From positions 186,001 to 250,000 of the forward strand of contig NZ_JAGTTN010000004.1 in NCBI RefSeq assembly GCF_020682705.1: a stretch of 64,000 nt of DNA, read 5' to 3'. The position numbers and the translations under genes were made by a program. Of the stretch, positions 9,082 to 18,609 are shown in pieces. The notes under the pieces are model-generated. The model worked only from the letters and a program-made list of their open reading frames with translations. It had not been told where the DNA came from and searched no databases. This DNA comes from Microbacterium allomyrinae. Lineage in GTDB: Bacteria > Actinomycetota > Actinomycetes > Actinomycetales > Microbacteriaceae. Each line of letters begins with the position of its first letter. The stretch's first letter is position 1.

Positions 9082-9813
9082 TCACGATGCGGCCTCCGTG
9101 TCGTCGTCCGTCGCGTCGACGTCCTCGTCTTCTTCGTCGTCGAGATCGATCGGCATGGACCGTGCCGACTGCTCCTCGAGCCAGTCGCGCAGTTCCCGCA
9201 GGCGATCGGAGCTGAGCAGGATCTCGACGAGCGGATTGATCCGGTAGCGGCCCTCCGACTCCTCCTCGAGGACGCCGTCCTGACGCAGCCTGCCCACGGC
9301 TGCTCGGATCGCCTTCTGGCGCCGTGCCGTGCTCCCGTCCGCTTCGGCGAAGTAGGTCAGGACCGTCTGCTCGACCTCTTCGATATCGACGCGCGCCGAC
9401 GACTCGCCCGCGGTCGTCTCGCGCTGGTAGACCGTGCGCAGGTGCACCAGCACGAGCGTTTCGGCACGCGAGTACGCCTCGTCGCGCAGCAGGATCGGGA
9501 TCTCGAGCTCGTCCGAGCGGATCTGCTCCTTGTAGGCGACGCCGCGATCGTGGTCGACGATCAGGCGGACGAACAGGTCGTTCAAGCGCGATTCGATCGT
9601 GTGCTGGTGGTCCATCAGCACGGCCCATTCGCCGCGGTTGCGGCTGGCCAGCAGGAAGCGGCGCTGCAGCAGTCGCACGAGGACGCGACGCACGTCGGGG
9701 TCGAGTACGCCCCGGTCACCGGCGAAGAGCTCCTCCGGGTCGTGCTCCATCGCGACCGGATCGATGAACGGACCGTCGCTCGCGGTATCGGGCAGGGTCG
9801 CAAGGTCAGTCAT
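9082..9813 (-). CDS. jetB: JetB/MksE-type protein (DUF4194)
   Basis: 243-residue DUF4194 protein, the MukE/MksE-like subunit that binds the kleisin JetA and helps bridge it to the JetC heads. The family pattern is visible: an N-terminal [18 protein letters not shown] helix, a central section with hydrophobic strands ([24 protein letters not shown]), and a winged-helix-like end with [14 protein letters not shown]. The last 25 residues are an acidic Asp/Glu tail. It overlaps jetA by 8 bases upstream and almost abuts jetC, so all three are one transcription unit with coupled translation. Confidence 0.88.
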   Translation of the reverse strand: MTDLATLPDTASDGPFIDPVAMEHDPEELFAGDRGVLDPDVRRVLVRLLQRRFLLASRNRGEWAVLMDHQHTIESRLNDLFVRLIVDHDRGVAYKEQIRSDELEIPILLRDEAYSRAETLVLVHLRTVYQRETTAGESSARVDIEEVEQTVLTYFAEADGSTARRQKAIRAAVGRLRQDGVLEEESEGRYRINPLVEILLSSDRLRELRDWLEEQSARSMPIDLDDEEDEDVDATDDDTEAAS

Positions 9814-11272
9814 TCTGGGGCTCTTTCACGGTGCTCGCGGTAACGGTGCCGAACGCGAACCGGCGGGTCGTCCCATCGGGTCGTCGCGCTTGCGCGACAG
9901 ACACGTCGTCGGTCTCGGTCATGCCGTTGCGGTGGGCGATCTCCAGCAGTCCCACGAGGTCGACGGGCCGGCGCGTGTCGTCGTCGGCGCCCTCGAAGGC
10001 GGTCGCGAGGTCGAAGCGGTCGCCGAGCGTCAGGACGTACTCCTCGAGCTCCGCATAGCGCGGCCCGCCCCACGCGCGGGTGTCGGCATCCACGAACTCG
10101 ACGTCGTCCGTCACCGGCAGCGGGGCCGGCGCACCCGGCGGGCGGAGATCGCTGAGCGTCTGGCGCAGGTGCCCGATGTCGGACACCGGGAACGTGTGCA
10201 GCGGTTCGACGCGGTCGCTCGGCTTGGAGCTCTGCATCCAGACGTGCAGTCCCGACATCACCCCGCGGAGGAGATCGTCGACCTGGCGGTCGCGGATCGG
10301 GTCGTGCGTGCGCACCTGCGCCGTGATGACCTGCGAGGCCCGCCGCTGGGCGGTGAGCACGTCCTGCACGCCCTTCTCGACCTGTCGTCCGATGGAGTCG
10401 AGATCGCCCCGCTGGGCGGGTCCCATCAGCCGAGAGAACGGCTGGGCGAGGAGGGTGCGCAACTGCGTTGCGAGACGGTCGATGTGCTCGGGATCGCCGA
10501 TGAGGCGCAGGGCGCCTTCGAACGCCCGTCCCTCCGGCGTCGACTGCATGACGTGCTGACCCCGCTGCAGATACTCGCGGAGGATCTCACCGGTCGGGCG
10601 GATGTCGCGGCGGAGGTCCGCGACGACATCCCGCTGCATCGCCTTGATCGACTCCGCGACGCGGGAGAAGTCCGCGGGCAGCTCGCGGGCGAGGTGCAGG
10701 ACGTTCTCGGCCTCCTCGAGCAGCTGTTCGTCATCGACCGGCTCCGCTTCATCGCCGCGCAGCCGGGCGATCTCCTCGTCGAGTGCGTCGCGCTCCTGCA
10801 TCAGCAGGGCGATCCGCTGCTCGGGGTCGGATTCGGCGTCGCGCGCCAGCCGCTCGACGGCATCCAGCAGCGTGCGCACCCGCGACCGCGACACGCGCGC
10901 ACGCCCGCCGGTCCGTCCGGCGATCTCGAGCGCCCCTACGGCGTGAGCGGTCAGCCGGTAGACCTCGACGTCGTCCTCGAGCTGCGGTGCCAGCCAGCCG
11001 ACTCGGACCCAGTTGCGGCAGATCTCGCGGGCCGTTCCGGCCGGAAGCCGGCGCTCGTCCTCGTCGTAGCCCGCGGCCCGCAGCTCTTCGAGGGCCTCGC
11101 CGATCTCGACGTGGGCGTCGGCGACAGCGACCGAGCGGCGCTCGGCGGTGAACACGATCGAGAGCATGGCCACGACGAAGGGCGCGAAACGGCCATGGAG
11201 AAGATCGAGAGTCGGATCCTTGAACGCCAGCACCGAGCGCTGGTAAGCCGCTTCGGCACGCGTATTCGACAT
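9806..11272 (-). CDS. jetA: JetA/MksF-type kleisin (DUF3375)
   Basis: 488-residue DUF3375 protein, the kleisin-like subunit of Wadjet/MksBEF complexes and the first gene of the operon. Recognisable parts are the N-terminal winged-helix region ([20 protein letters not shown]), the Glu/Asp-rich linker at about 170-190, and a helical C-terminal half with [15 protein letters not shown]. In characterised systems JetA closes the JetC ring and recruits JetB. The gene is divergent from a small gene at 11353; the 80-base gap must hold both promoters, but I see no clear -35/-10 pair. Confidence 0.88.
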   Translation of the reverse strand: MSNTRAEAAYQRSVLAFKDPTLDLLHGRFAPFVVAMLSIVFTAERRSVAVADAHVEIGEALEELRAAGYDEDERRLPAGTAREICRNWVRVGWLAPQLEDDVEVYRLTAHAVGALEIAGRTGGRARVSRSRVRTLLDAVERLARDAESDPEQRIALLMQERDALDEEIARLRGDEAEPVDDEQLLEEAENVLHLARELPADFSRVAESIKAMQRDVVADLRRDIRPTGEILREYLQRGQHVMQSTPEGRAFEGALRLIGDPEHIDRLATQLRTLLAQPFSRLMGPAQRGDLDSIGRQVEKGVQDVLTAQRRASQVITAQVRTHDPIRDRQVDDLLRGVMSGLHVWMQSSKPSDRVEPLHTFPVSDIGHLRQTLSDLRPPGAPAPLPVTDDVEFVDADTRAWGGPRYAELEEYVLTLGDRFDLATAFEGADDDTRRPVDLVGLLEIAHRNGMTETDDVSVAQARRPDGTTRRFAFGTVTASTVKEPQND

Positions 11273-11352
11273 CTCTTCAAGATTAGTCGGCGGTGCGGGC
11301 AGAATGAGCTCGTCGGCCAGCGCGGTCGGGGCATCGAGGAGAGGTCGGCGAC

Positions 11353-11655
11353 ATGGCGGAGATCGAGGGGAAGTGGGCGATCGAGGTCGCGACGCTCGCG
11401 GGTTCCCGACGGTACGACCTCACTCTGTCGGTGGCCGGAACGACTCTCACGGGTACCGCCGTCGGCGCCACCGGGCCGGTTCCCATCCGGAACGGCACAG
11501 CGGCGGGCGACACGGTTGCGTTCAGGCTCGATCTCGCCGCGCCACTGCCGACGTCGCTCGTCTTCCAGATGCGCGTCATCGGCAACCGCATGACCGGAAC
11601 GGCGCAGTCCGGACCCTTCCCCGCTTCCAGCGTGGTCGGCACCCGCACCGGGTGA
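11353..11655 (+). CDS. Conserved-looking hypothetical protein, 100 residues
   Basis: Short protein predicted to be mostly beta-strand (alternating hydrophobic residues with many Gly and Thr: TLTGTAVGATGPVPI, NRMTGTAQSGPF), resembling small lipocalin-like or THAP4-type beta-barrel proteins, though no signature allows naming it. No signal peptide or Cys. A GGAGATCGAGG stretch lies inside its first codons and GAGAGG about 12 bases ahead of the ATG could serve as Shine-Dalgarno. It is transcribed divergently from jetA and followed by an esterase-like gene. Confidence 0.5.
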   Translation: MAEIEGKWAIEVATLAGSRRYDLTLSVAGTTLTGTAVGATGPVPIRNGTAAGDTVAFRLDLAAPLPTSLVFQMRVIGNRMTGTAQSGPFPASSVVGTRTG

Positions 11656-11762
11656 CGGGCGGCGATCGGCAGCAGATGACGCTGGGAGCGTAGATCTGGA
11701 GCCGTCATGGTTCTTACGCAGAACAGTCGTACGATGAGCGCACAAGTGGAAAGTGTGCTGAC

Positions 11763-12410
11763 ATGACTGAGCAGGCCGACCGGAATCCGCATCTTCAGAC
11801 CGCGGCGGTGTCGTGGGGAAGCAGACGGGCGCCAATCGCTGTGCTGGCCGTGCACGGCCGAACCCAGTCGCCGGAGTTCATGCGAGAGCTGAGCATCTCG
11901 GTGGACGGTCCGCCCGCGCGCTGGGTGGCGCCGGCTGCAGCGGATCACCAGTGGTACGACTACAGGTTCATGGACGCACCACCCAAGGCCGATGCTCAGC
12001 TCGACTGGTCGCTCGAAGCGATCGACGCCGTGCTTCAGGGCGTACTCGCGAACGGTTTCACCGCCGACCGGGTCGTCCTCCTCGGCTTCTCGCAAGGCGC
12101 CTGCCTGATCTCGGAATACGCTCTGCGAAACCCGAGACGATACGCGGGCATCGTGCTCCTCACCGGCGGCTTCATCGGGCCGGAGGAACGCCGGACCGAC
12201 TTTCGCGGGTCCTTCGACGGCACGCGAGTGCTGATGTCGACGGTGCGGGAGGACCCGTGGGTTCCGCTGCCCCGGGTCATCCGCACACACGCCGAGTTCG
12301 AGCGCCTCGGCGCCGAGGCGGAATTGTGCGTGGAGCCGGGCGCCGAGCATGGAGTGACAGAGGATGCCCGCGCGCGGACCCGAGCGCTGCTCGTCGCGGC
12401 GAGCGCCTGA
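11763..12410 (+). CDS. Phospholipase/carboxylesterase-family hydrolase
   Basis: 215-residue alpha/beta hydrolase of the Abhydrolase_2 (carboxylesterase/YpfH) group. VLAVHGRTQS is the oxyanion strand-turn. GFSQG at about residues 120-124 is the nucleophile elbow with the catalytic Ser. The late EDPWVPL supplies the expected Asp, and GAEHGV the His. Such enzymes hydrolyse short acyl esters. A perfect 5-bp inverted repeat GCACA/TGTGC lies at 11740-11758 just before the ATG. It lies directly upstream of the aromatic catabolic island but lacks that island's operator, so membership is uncertain. Confidence 0.8.
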   Translation: MTEQADRNPHLQTAAVSWGSRRAPIAVLAVHGRTQSPEFMRELSISVDGPPARWVAPAAADHQWYDYRFMDAPPKADAQLDWSLEAIDAVLQGVLANGFTADRVVLLGFSQGACLISEYALRNPRRYAGIVLLTGGFIGPEERRTDFRGSFDGTRVLMSTVREDPWVPLPRVIRTHAEFERLGAEAELCVEPGAEHGVTEDARARTRALLVAASA

Positions 12411-12436
12411 CCGCGTCGAGGCCCCTCGCCGTCGAC

Positions 12437-12492
12437 TTGACCCGCTCGTTGCAATTCGGTACGTTCAGCGAACAGATAATCTATCAGCGAAC
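12437..12492 (+). promoter_or_regulatory. Promoter plus paired 19-bp-spaced operator
   Basis: TTGACC at 12437-12442 and TACGTT at 12460-12465 are separated by exactly 17 bases and form a good vegetative promoter. The operator repeat GTTCAGCGAAC (12463-12473) begins at the fourth base of the -10 box and is repeated as TATCAGCGAAC at 12482-12492, start-to-start 19 bp. The same repeat unit, spacing and phasing recur at 25388-25420 and 31860-31892. A protein bound here would cover the -10 and the transcription start, so repression relieved by an inducer is the natural reading. It drives the FAD hydroxylase at 12529. Confidence 0.72.
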
Positions 12493-12528
12493 AATAGACA
12501 GTCGCTGTCACTCGATGAGGAGTAGATC

Positions 12529-13752
12529 GTGGCCGCTGGTCCCAGGCCTGAATCCATGTCCGCACCCGCGCCGGACGTCGACGTGCTCGTCGTGGGCGGC
12601 GGCCCGGTCGGAATGCTCAACGCGCTCGGCCTCGCGCGCGCCGGGGTCTCGGTGCGGGTGCTCGAGGCTGAGCCGGCGATCGTGCAGTCTCCTCGCGCGA
12701 TGGTCTACCACTGGGCGGCTCTCGAGGGCCTCGATCGTCTCGGGGTTCTCGATGAGGCGATGCGCAGGGGATTCACGAAGCAGGAGTCCACCTATCGGGT
12801 GTTCCGCACCGGCGAGGCCATCGACCTGACCCTCTCCGTGCTCGAAGGGCAGGTCGCCCACCCCTACAACCTGCATCTGGGCCAGCATCAACTCGCCGAG
12901 ATCGCGCTCGAACAGCTCGTCGCGCTCGGCGTGCCGGTGCATTTCGGCGTGCGGGTGAACGGTGTCACTCAGTCTGATCACGGCGCACGGGTCTCTGCGG
13001 TCACCGCAGTCGGCCCCGTCGAGTTCGGCTCCCGCTGGGTCATCGCCGCCGACGGCGCGCGCAGCGGCGTGCGCGCCGCCCTCGGCATCCCGTTCGAGGG
13101 ATTCACGTGGGAAGAGCGATTCGTCGCCACGAACATCCGCTTCGACTTCCAAGCGCACGGCTTCGCCCGCTCGACGATGATCGTCGACCCCCGGTATGGC
13201 GCGATCATCGCGAAGATCGACGACACGGGGCTGTGGCGCCTCACCTATTGCGAGAGCCGGGATCTGCCCGCAGAGACCGTGCTCGAGCGGATGCCGGCAT
13301 TCCTGAAAGCGGTGCTGCCGGGCGACGGCAAGTATGAACTCGATCAGTTCACGCCTTATCGCATGCATCAGCGTGCAGCCCCGACATTCCGCGCGGGACG
13401 CGTGCTGCTGGCGGGGGATGCGGCGCACGCGACGAATCCCAGCGGAGGTCTCGGGCTCACCTCGGGGCTCTTCGACACCTTCGTGCTCTATGACGCGCTG
13501 GCCGGCGTCCTGCGCGGCGCAGAGTCCGAGGACGTGCTCGATCGCTACGCGGACGAGCGTCGGCGCGTGTTCCTCGAGAACGCCTCCCCGACGGCGAGCG
13601 AGAACAAGCGCTTCGTGTACCACTCCCACGATCCAGAGCGCCTCGAGTCCGACCTCGCAGCGCTGAGACGGGTCGGGTCCGACGAGTCGCTGCAGCGCGA
13701 GCGAGCCTTCGGAATCCGCCGGCTCGAGACTGCACCGCTCGTTCGTCTCTAG
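12529..13752 (+). CDS. FAD-dependent aromatic monooxygenase
   Basis: 407-residue class A flavin monooxygenase (PheA/TfdB/MhpA-like) that would hydroxylate a phenolic ring with NAD(P)H and O2. It has the FAD-binding GGGPVGMLNALGLARAG near the N-terminus, the DG motif ADGARSGVR at about 180, and the GD motif LLAGDAAHATNPSGGLG at about 288-304. The GTG at 12529 has GAGGAG six bases upstream. It is clearly homologous to the N-terminal half of the fusion protein at 31910, so the island has two such hydroxylases. It lacks the roughly 150-residue thioredoxin-like C-terminal domain of phenol hydroxylases. Confidence 0.9.
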   Translation: MAAGPRPESMSAPAPDVDVLVVGGGPVGMLNALGLARAGVSVRVLEAEPAIVQSPRAMVYHWAALEGLDRLGVLDEAMRRGFTKQESTYRVFRTGEAIDLTLSVLEGQVAHPYNLHLGQHQLAEIALEQLVALGVPVHFGVRVNGVTQSDHGARVSAVTAVGPVEFGSRWVIAADGARSGVRAALGIPFEGFTWEERFVATNIRFDFQAHGFARSTMIVDPRYGAIIAKIDDTGLWRLTYCESRDLPAETVLERMPAFLKAVLPGDGKYELDQFTPYRMHQRAAPTFRAGRVLLAGDAAHATNPSGGLGLTSGLFDTFVLYDALAGVLRGAESEDVLDRYADERRRVFLENASPTASENKRFVYHSHDPERLESDLAALRRVGSDESLQRERAFGIRRLETAPLVRL

Positions 13753-13799
13753 CTGAGCGGCGAAGCGCTCGCGCCTCGCACCGATGTCGGCTACTGTTT

Positions 13800-13821
13800 G
13801 TTCAGCGAACTATTGTTCGCT
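13800..13821 (+). promoter_or_regulatory. Operator-like dyad upstream of ABC importer operon
   Basis: GTTCAGCGAAC at 13800-13810 is identical to the repeat found at 12463 and 31817. Here it overlaps a perfect inverted repeat AGCGAAC-TATT-GTTCGCT (13804-13821) rather than forming the 19-bp direct-repeat pair. TACTGT (13792-13797) or TATTGT (13811-13816) could be the -10; no good -35 is seen. The site lies 30-50 bases before the importer's first gene, so the importer is probably in the same regulon as the catabolic genes. Confidence 0.6.
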
Positions 13822-13850
13822 ACACGCTCATTCAATGAAGAAGGAGAGTC

Positions 13851-14885
13851 ATGCCAATCACAACCACAGCCCGGTTCGCCGGCGTCGCGGGTGCCGTGTC
13901 CCTGGTGCTGCTTGCCGCCGCAGGGTGCGCTGCGAGCACCGAGTCGGACGCCGACGCGGCTGGGGCGGCCGCGCCCGCGGTCTCAGCGGTCGATCCCTTC
14001 GCTCCGGAGCAGTCGACGGTCGTCGGCGTCAACTATCGCCAGACGTCGGTGGCACCGTTCGCCGCTGCGCAGGACAGCGGCATCGCGGCGGAGTACGGGA
14101 TCACCCTCGAGCCCGCCTGGGCCGAGTCAGCACCAGCAGCGATCACTCAGATCGTCGGCGGCGGGGGTGACGTCGGGACGGCGAGCCTCTGGGGCACGAT
14201 CAACGCCAACCTGCAGGGGATCGAGCTCCGTGTGATCGGCGAGAACTTCCGCGATGTCGAGGAGTCACTCACGCTCGAAGCGCTGCCCGACTCGGGCATC
14301 TCGACGATCGAGGACCTCGAGGGAAAGAAGGTCGGCGTGGTCGGCCTCAACAGCACCCACGACCTGCGCTTGAAGTACCTGATGCAGGACGAAGGGTTCG
14401 ACTGGGAGTCGGTGGAGTTCCTCGACGTGCCGTTCGGTGAAATGGGCGCCTCCCTCGAGACGGGCGTGATCGACGCTGGCGTCTTCCTCGGACCCACGCT
14501 CGCCGCCGCGAAAGCCAATCTCGACACCGTGACGGTGCTCGACTACGGCGCCGGCCTCTATGAGGGATTCCCGTCCCTCCAATGGGTGACGACCAAGAAG
14601 TTCGCCGACGAGAACCCGAACACCATCGCCGCGTTCCAGTGCGCCGTCGTCGTGAAAGGCGCCGAGCTCGTGACCGACGACGAAGAGGCCTACAGTTCGG
14701 CCATCTCCGGCGCGTTGGGCTGGGATGCTGCGGCGATCGCCGCGACCAAGAAGGTCATCTATCCTGCATCGAACGACACCGAGGCGATGCAGATCGTGCC
14801 CGACATCATGTACAACTTCGGCGTGATCACGGAGGAATTCGACATCGCCGGGATCACGATCCCGCTGCCCGACAACTGCGATTGA
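13851..14885 (+). CDS. NitT/TauT-type ABC transporter substrate-binding lipoprotein
   Basis: 344-residue periplasmic-binding-type lipoprotein (SsuA/TauA/ThiY-like fold) that would capture the substrate outside the membrane. The signal peptide ends in a lipobox with Cys at about residue 26. The pattern QTSVAPFAAAQDSGIAAEYGI, then GGGGDVGTASLWG and the second-lobe LEGKKVGVVGLNSTHDL, is characteristic of this family, whose members bind sulfonates, nitrate-like anions, aromatics or pyrimidines. It heads a four-gene importer operon (13851-17524). A GAAGGAGAG Shine-Dalgarno precedes the ATG. The ligand is presumably the aromatic growth substrate, by context only. Confidence 0.85.
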   Translation: MPITTTARFAGVAGAVSLVLLAAAGCAASTESDADAAGAAAPAVSAVDPFAPEQSTVVGVNYRQTSVAPFAAAQDSGIAAEYGITLEPAWAESAPAAITQIVGGGGDVGTASLWGTINANLQGIELRVIGENFRDVEESLTLEALPDSGISTIEDLEGKKVGVVGLNSTHDLRLKYLMQDEGFDWESVEFLDVPFGEMGASLETGVIDAGVFLGPTLAAAKANLDTVTVLDYGAGLYEGFPSLQWVTTKKFADENPNTIAAFQCAVVVKGAELVTDDEEAYSSAISGALGWDAAAIAATKKVIYPASNDTEAMQIVPDIMYNFGVITEEFDIAGITIPLPDNCD

Positions 14886-14964
14886 GGCGGGCGCGGCCCC
14901 AGCCCGTGCTGCGGCCGCGCTCCCGATCCACCCGCCCACCCAGCGCACGGGAAGAGTCGTTTCG

Positions 14965-15816
14965 ATGACCACTGCACGGACCGCTCCATCGCCTTCGCCC
15001 CTCGGCACCACGGCCCCCGCCCCAGCCGTTTCCGCCCGGACCGGTCGTCGTCGCACCTCGATCCTCCGCGGCCTCGCGGGCGTCGCTGCCCTGATCGCGA
15101 CCCTCGAGGTCCTCTCGCGGCTGAACCTGGTCAACCCCGCATTCCTCCCTCCGTTCTCCGAGGTCGCGGCGCGTCTGTTCGGCGCCCTCGCCGAGCCTCA
15201 GCTCTGGCTGCACGTCGCGTCGACGCTCGCCGCGTGGCTGATCGGCATGCTCGTGTCCGCCGTCGTCGCGGTTCCCCTCGGCATCGTGCTCGGCCTCTCC
15301 GAGGTCGGCTACCAGGTGAGTCGCAGCATTGTGGAGTTCGCGCGCACCATGCCCGCGATCGCCCTCATCCCCCTCGTACTGCTGGTGATCGGGCCCGGTC
15401 TCGAGATGAAGGTCGTCGTGGCCGTCTACGCGGCGGTCTGGCCGATCCTGTTCAACACCATCTACGGCGTCCACGACGTGGATCCGAGCACCCGCGACAT
15501 GGCCAGGATCTTCGGCCAGACCCGCTTCCAGATCATCCGGCGCATCGTGCTGCCCAGCGCCGCGCCGCTCATCGCCACCGGCATCCGCATCTCCTCCGCC
15601 ATCGTCCTGATCGTTGTGATCACGGTGGAGCTCGTCGCCGGAGGGGCCGACGGCGTCGGCGCGTTCATCGCCTCGAACCGCGCCCAGGGCAATCAAGTCG
15701 CGCTCGTATATGCGGGGATTCTGCTCACCGGCATCCTCGGCCTCGTCATCAATCTGGCGCTGGGCGCGCTCGAGCGCCGCCTCTTCGGCTGGAGCACACA
15801 GGAGAACGGGAAGTGA
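14965..15816 (+). CDS. ABC transporter permease (SsuC/TauC-like)
   Basis: 283-residue membrane protein with about six predicted transmembrane helices. The BPD_transp_1 EAA loop is seen as DMARIFGQTRFQIIRRIVLPSAAPLIATGIRI. The first ~35 residues are a cytosolic Pro/Ala/Arg-rich leader. It forms the channel of the importer with the next permease. Its stop overlaps the GTG start of that gene by the GTGA pattern, so the pair are translated together. The preceding gap of 79 bases contains no clear terminator. Confidence 0.88.
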   Translation: MTTARTAPSPSPLGTTAPAPAVSARTGRRRTSILRGLAGVAALIATLEVLSRLNLVNPAFLPPFSEVAARLFGALAEPQLWLHVASTLAAWLIGMLVSAVVAVPLGIVLGLSEVGYQVSRSIVEFARTMPAIALIPLVLLVIGPGLEMKVVVAVYAAVWPILFNTIYGVHDVDPSTRDMARIFGQTRFQIIRRIVLPSAAPLIATGIRISSAIVLIVVITVELVAGGADGVGAFIASNRAQGNQVALVYAGILLTGILGLVINLALGALERRLFGWSTQENGK

Positions 15817-16664
15817 TATTGGACACGGTGAAAGCCGCGGACACCGCGCAGCGCAGTCGCGGGCGCCGGACCGCACGCCTCGGAGCTCTGGGCACCCTCG
15901 GCCTGACGATTCTCGTTCTCGTCGCGGCGATCCTCCTCTGGCAGCTCGGCACGACCCTCAACCCGTCGGTGTACTTTCCGGCGCCCTCGGTCATCGCCGC
16001 GGCCGCCGGCGCACTCTTCTTCAGCGGTGACCCCGCCACCCTCTTCGTGACCGATGCGGTGTCGGTCGACGTGTTCTCGACGCTCTGGCGCCTGCTTCTC
16101 GGATTCGTGATCGGCTCGGCGGTGGGCATCGGCTTCGGTGCGGCCATCGGCCGCTCCCGCGCGCTGCGCGAAGTCTCCGACCCGATCGTCGAGTTCCTGC
16201 GGGCGATCCCCGCCACGGCGACCCTGCCACTGTTCATCATCCTGATGGGGGGAGAGGATGCGATGCGGGTCGCCTTCATCGCGTACGGCACGATGTGGTT
16301 CGTCCTGATCAACACGGCGCGAGGAGTCGCGTCGGTTCACCCGACCCTGATCGACATGGGGCACATCTTCCGCCTCCCCAAGGCGGTCGTGCTGTTCAAG
16401 ATCGTGCTGCCCGCGGCCTCGCCCAAGATCTTCGCCGGGTTACGGATCGCCCTGACCGCAGCGCTGCTGCTCGCGGTCGTCTCGGAGCTGCTCGTGGCGA
16501 CCAACGGCATCGGGTATCGGCTCGTGCAGGCGCAGGCCTCGTTCAACCTCGTTCAGATGTGGGCCTGGATGGTGGCCCTCGCGGTACTGGGCTTCCTGCT
16601 CAACGCCGTGCTCGAGGCGGTCGAACGGCGCGCGCTGCGCTGGGACACGCAGGCCCGCGGATGA
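15813..16664 (+). CDS. ABC transporter permease (SsuC/TauC-like), second subunit
   Basis: 283-residue permease paralogous to the preceding one, with the EAA loop [35 protein letters not shown] at 15813 overlaps the upstream stop. NitT/TauT systems often use a homodimer, so two distinct adjacent permeases imply a heterodimeric channel as in some thiamine-precursor and aromatic uptake systems. The 3' end overlaps an alternative ATG start of the ATPase gene (ATGA at 16661). Confidence 0.88.
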   Translation: MILDTVKAADTAQRSRGRRTARLGALGTLGLTILVLVAAILLWQLGTTLNPSVYFPAPSVIAAAAGALFFSGDPATLFVTDAVSVDVFSTLWRLLLGFVIGSAVGIGFGAAIGRSRALREVSDPIVEFLRAIPATATLPLFIILMGGEDAMRVAFIAYGTMWFVLINTARGVASVHPTLIDMGHIFRLPKAVVLFKIVLPAASPKIFAGLRIALTAALLLAVVSELLVATNGIGYRLVQAQASFNLVQMWAWMVALAVLGFLLNAVLEAVERRALRWDTQARG

Positions 16665-16693
16665 GCCGGCCGAAGACCGACGAAGGAGAGAAC

Positions 16694-17524
16694 GTGACCA
16701 CTACGACGAACACATCGACGATCCGAACCGCGACGACCGACAAGCTTCTCGAGGTGCGTGATGTGGGCCACGTGTACGGCTCGGGCGAGAAGGCCTACCG
16801 AGCGGTGGACCACCTCTCCTTCGCCGTGGCTCCCGGGGAGATGGTGTCGATCGTCGGTCCCTCGGGCGCCGGCAAGACCACCTTGCTGCGGCTCCTGTCC
16901 GGCCTGCTCACACCTTCGGAGGGCGAGGTGCGGCTCGAAGACAAGGTGATCCGCGGGGTGCCGCGTGGGTTGGCAATGGTGTTCCAGGACTACAGCCGCT
17001 CGCTGCTGCCGTGGATGTCGGTGGAGAAGAACATTCTCTTCCCGCTCAACAATTCCCCCAAGACCGCCGCCGATCGCCGCGCGATCGTAGCTGAGAGCAT
17101 CGAGGCCGTCGGTCTCGGCGGCCACGAGAAGAAGTACCCCTGGCAGCTCTCCGGCGGGATGCAGCAGCGGGTCGCGATCGCACGCGCGCTGGCATACCGT
17201 CCGCGCGTGATGCTGATGGACGAGCCGTTCGCCTCAGTCGATGCGCAGACGCGCTCCGACCTCGAAGACCTCGTGCTGGCGATCCGCGCCGCTTACGGGA
17301 TGACGATCGTCTCGGTCACCCACGACATAGATGAAAGCGTCTACCTCGCCGATCGTGTGCTCGTGCTCTCCCGTGCGCCAGCCCGGCTCGTGGCCGACAT
17401 CCCCGTCGAGCTGCCGGCGCCCCGCGACCAGATCGCCACGAAGGAGAACGAGACGTTCATCCACATCCGCAGCCGGGTGGCCCGACTGGTGCGCAGCGGC
17501 GGAGATCCGCTGTCGGAGGAATGA
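16694..17524 (+). CDS. ABC transporter ATP-binding protein (SsuB/TauB-like)
   Basis: ATPase subunit of the importer. It has Walker [11 protein letters not shown]-loop [14 protein letters not shown] signature LSGGMQQR, Walker [13 protein letters not shown] and the switch His in SVTHDIDES. The GTG at 16694 has an excellent GAAGGAGAG Shine-Dalgarno three bases upstream; an ATG at 16661 in the same frame overlaps the permease stop and cannot be excluded. The 276-residue length is normal for the family. It completes the substrate-binding, permease, permease, ATPase operon, and the ring-cleaving VOC enzyme follows 79 bases later. Confidence 0.9.
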   Translation: MTTTTNTSTIRTATTDKLLEVRDVGHVYGSGEKAYRAVDHLSFAVAPGEMVSIVGPSGAGKTTLLRLLSGLLTPSEGEVRLEDKVIRGVPRGLAMVFQDYSRSLLPWMSVEKNILFPLNNSPKTAADRRAIVAESIEAVGLGGHEKKYPWQLSGGMQQRVAIARALAYRPRVMLMDEPFASVDAQTRSDLEDLVLAIRAAYGMTIVSVTHDIDESVYLADRVLVLSRAPARLVADIPVELPAPRDQIATKENETFIHIRSRVARLVRSGGDPLSEE

Positions 17525-17603
17525 TCTCGGTCCCCGTGGCCCGGAAAATGCGGCAGAACGCGCTGCCGCGCACATGCGCAAGCACAAGTAGAGGAGATAC
17601 CGG

Positions 17604-18557
17604 ATGACCTTCATCACAGGTTCGCACCACGTCACGCTGTCCGTCGGGCACGCCCAGGAGGACGTGGACTTCCATACGAAGGTGCTCGGCCTTCGTTTCA
17701 TCAAGAAGACCGTGCTCTATGACGGCTCGAAGCCGATCTATCACCTGTATTACTCCAACGCGGGCGGCGATCCCTCGTCGGTGATCACGACGTTCCCCTG
17801 GGCCCAGGCCGGCGTCTACGGCACTCGCGGCACCAACCAGGCACGGGAGGTGCTGCTGTCGGTGCCTGCCGACTCGCTCGACTTCTGGTCGAAACGTCTC
17901 ACCGCGCACGGTGTCGAGAACGCCTTCGAGGACGTGTTCAACGAGCGCCGGCTGAACTTCCGTCATCCGTCCGGGATCGAATACGTGCTCATCGAGCACG
18001 CGGGCGACCCGCGCGCGGGCTTCACCGGCGGTGGTGTCGGTGCAGAACACGCTATCCACGGGCTGCACGGAGTGGGCATCCATGTGTACGACCAGGACCG
18101 CATGGTCGAATTCGGCAACCAGGTCTTCTTCGCGGGCGGCGAGGTGACCGAGGACGGCCACCGCGCGCGCTTCGCTGTGGGCAACGCGCAATTCGGCAAC
18201 TGGGTGGAGCTGACGGGCAACCGCACCGATGAGCAGGGCACCTGGCGGTACGGCGCTGGCGCGTACCACCACTTCGCGTGGAACCTCGACAACCTCGAGA
18301 ATCAGAGCGAGATCCGCTTCGACATCGAGGGCGCCGGCTACACCGACATCTCCGAGCTCAAGGACCGCACCTATTTCAAGTCGCACTACGTGCGCACTCC
18401 CGGAGGCGCCCTGTTCGAGCTCGCCGTGACGCACAACGAGGGCGGCTGGGACTGTGACGAGTCGCCCGAGGAACTCGGCCGCGCGTTCATGCTGCCGCCC
18501 CAGTTCGAGAGCGAGCGCGAGTCGGTCATGGCACAGCTCGAGCCGATCGAGCTCTGA
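17604..18557 (+). CDS. Ring-cleaving VOC dioxygenase (PcpA/LinE/MhqO type)
   Basis: 317-residue double-module vicinal-oxygen-chelate protein. The opening ITGSHHVTLSVG and KVLGLRFIKKTV are the hallmark of the hydroquinone dioxygenases (PcpA, LinE, MhqA/O). The expected iron ligands are present: His in the first module (residue 8 or 9), His in HGVGIHVY of the second, and Glu in GGALFELAV. Family members open (chloro)hydroquinones between a hydroxylated carbon and its neighbour. A GGAGA Shine-Dalgarno precedes the ATG. In this island it represents the para-diphenol cleavage route beside the hydroxyquinol intradiol route. Confidence 0.85.
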   Translation: MTFITGSHHVTLSVGHAQEDVDFHTKVLGLRFIKKTVLYDGSKPIYHLYYSNAGGDPSSVITTFPWAQAGVYGTRGTNQAREVLLSVPADSLDFWSKRLTAHGVENAFEDVFNERRLNFRHPSGIEYVLIEHAGDPRAGFTGGGVGAEHAIHGLHGVGIHVYDQDRMVEFGNQVFFAGGEVTEDGHRARFAVGNAQFGNWVELTGNRTDEQGTWRYGAGAYHHFAWNLDNLENQSEIRFDIEGAGYTDISELKDRTYFKSHYVRTPGGALFELAVTHNEGGWDCDESPEELGRAFMLPPQFESERESVMAQLEPIEL

Positions 18558-18581
18558 GCATCAGGCGGAGCGAGATGGCCG

Positions 18582-18609
18582 GCCCCGTTGGCGATTCCGT
18601 CAGCGGGGC
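18582..18609. terminator. Bidirectional stem-loop between convergent genes
   Basis: GCCCCGTTGGCG (18582-18593), a 4-base loop ATTC and CGTCAGCGGGGC (18598-18609) form a 12-pair stem with two G-T wobbles. It lies between the VOC gene and the ferredoxin reductase gene, which converge here; its right arm overlaps the reductase stop codon. No T-tract follows in either direction. Confidence 0.6.

Noticed and set aside
9080..9628. N-terminal extension of the jetC frame
   Set aside because: The frame is open through jetB but the homologous protein starts at MLDTLFG (9079); the extension would be read entirely inside jetB in another frame.
9599..11593. 664-codon plus-strand open frame opposite jetA and jetB
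   Set aside because: Complement of two recognisable DUF genes; no motif and no ribosome-binding site.
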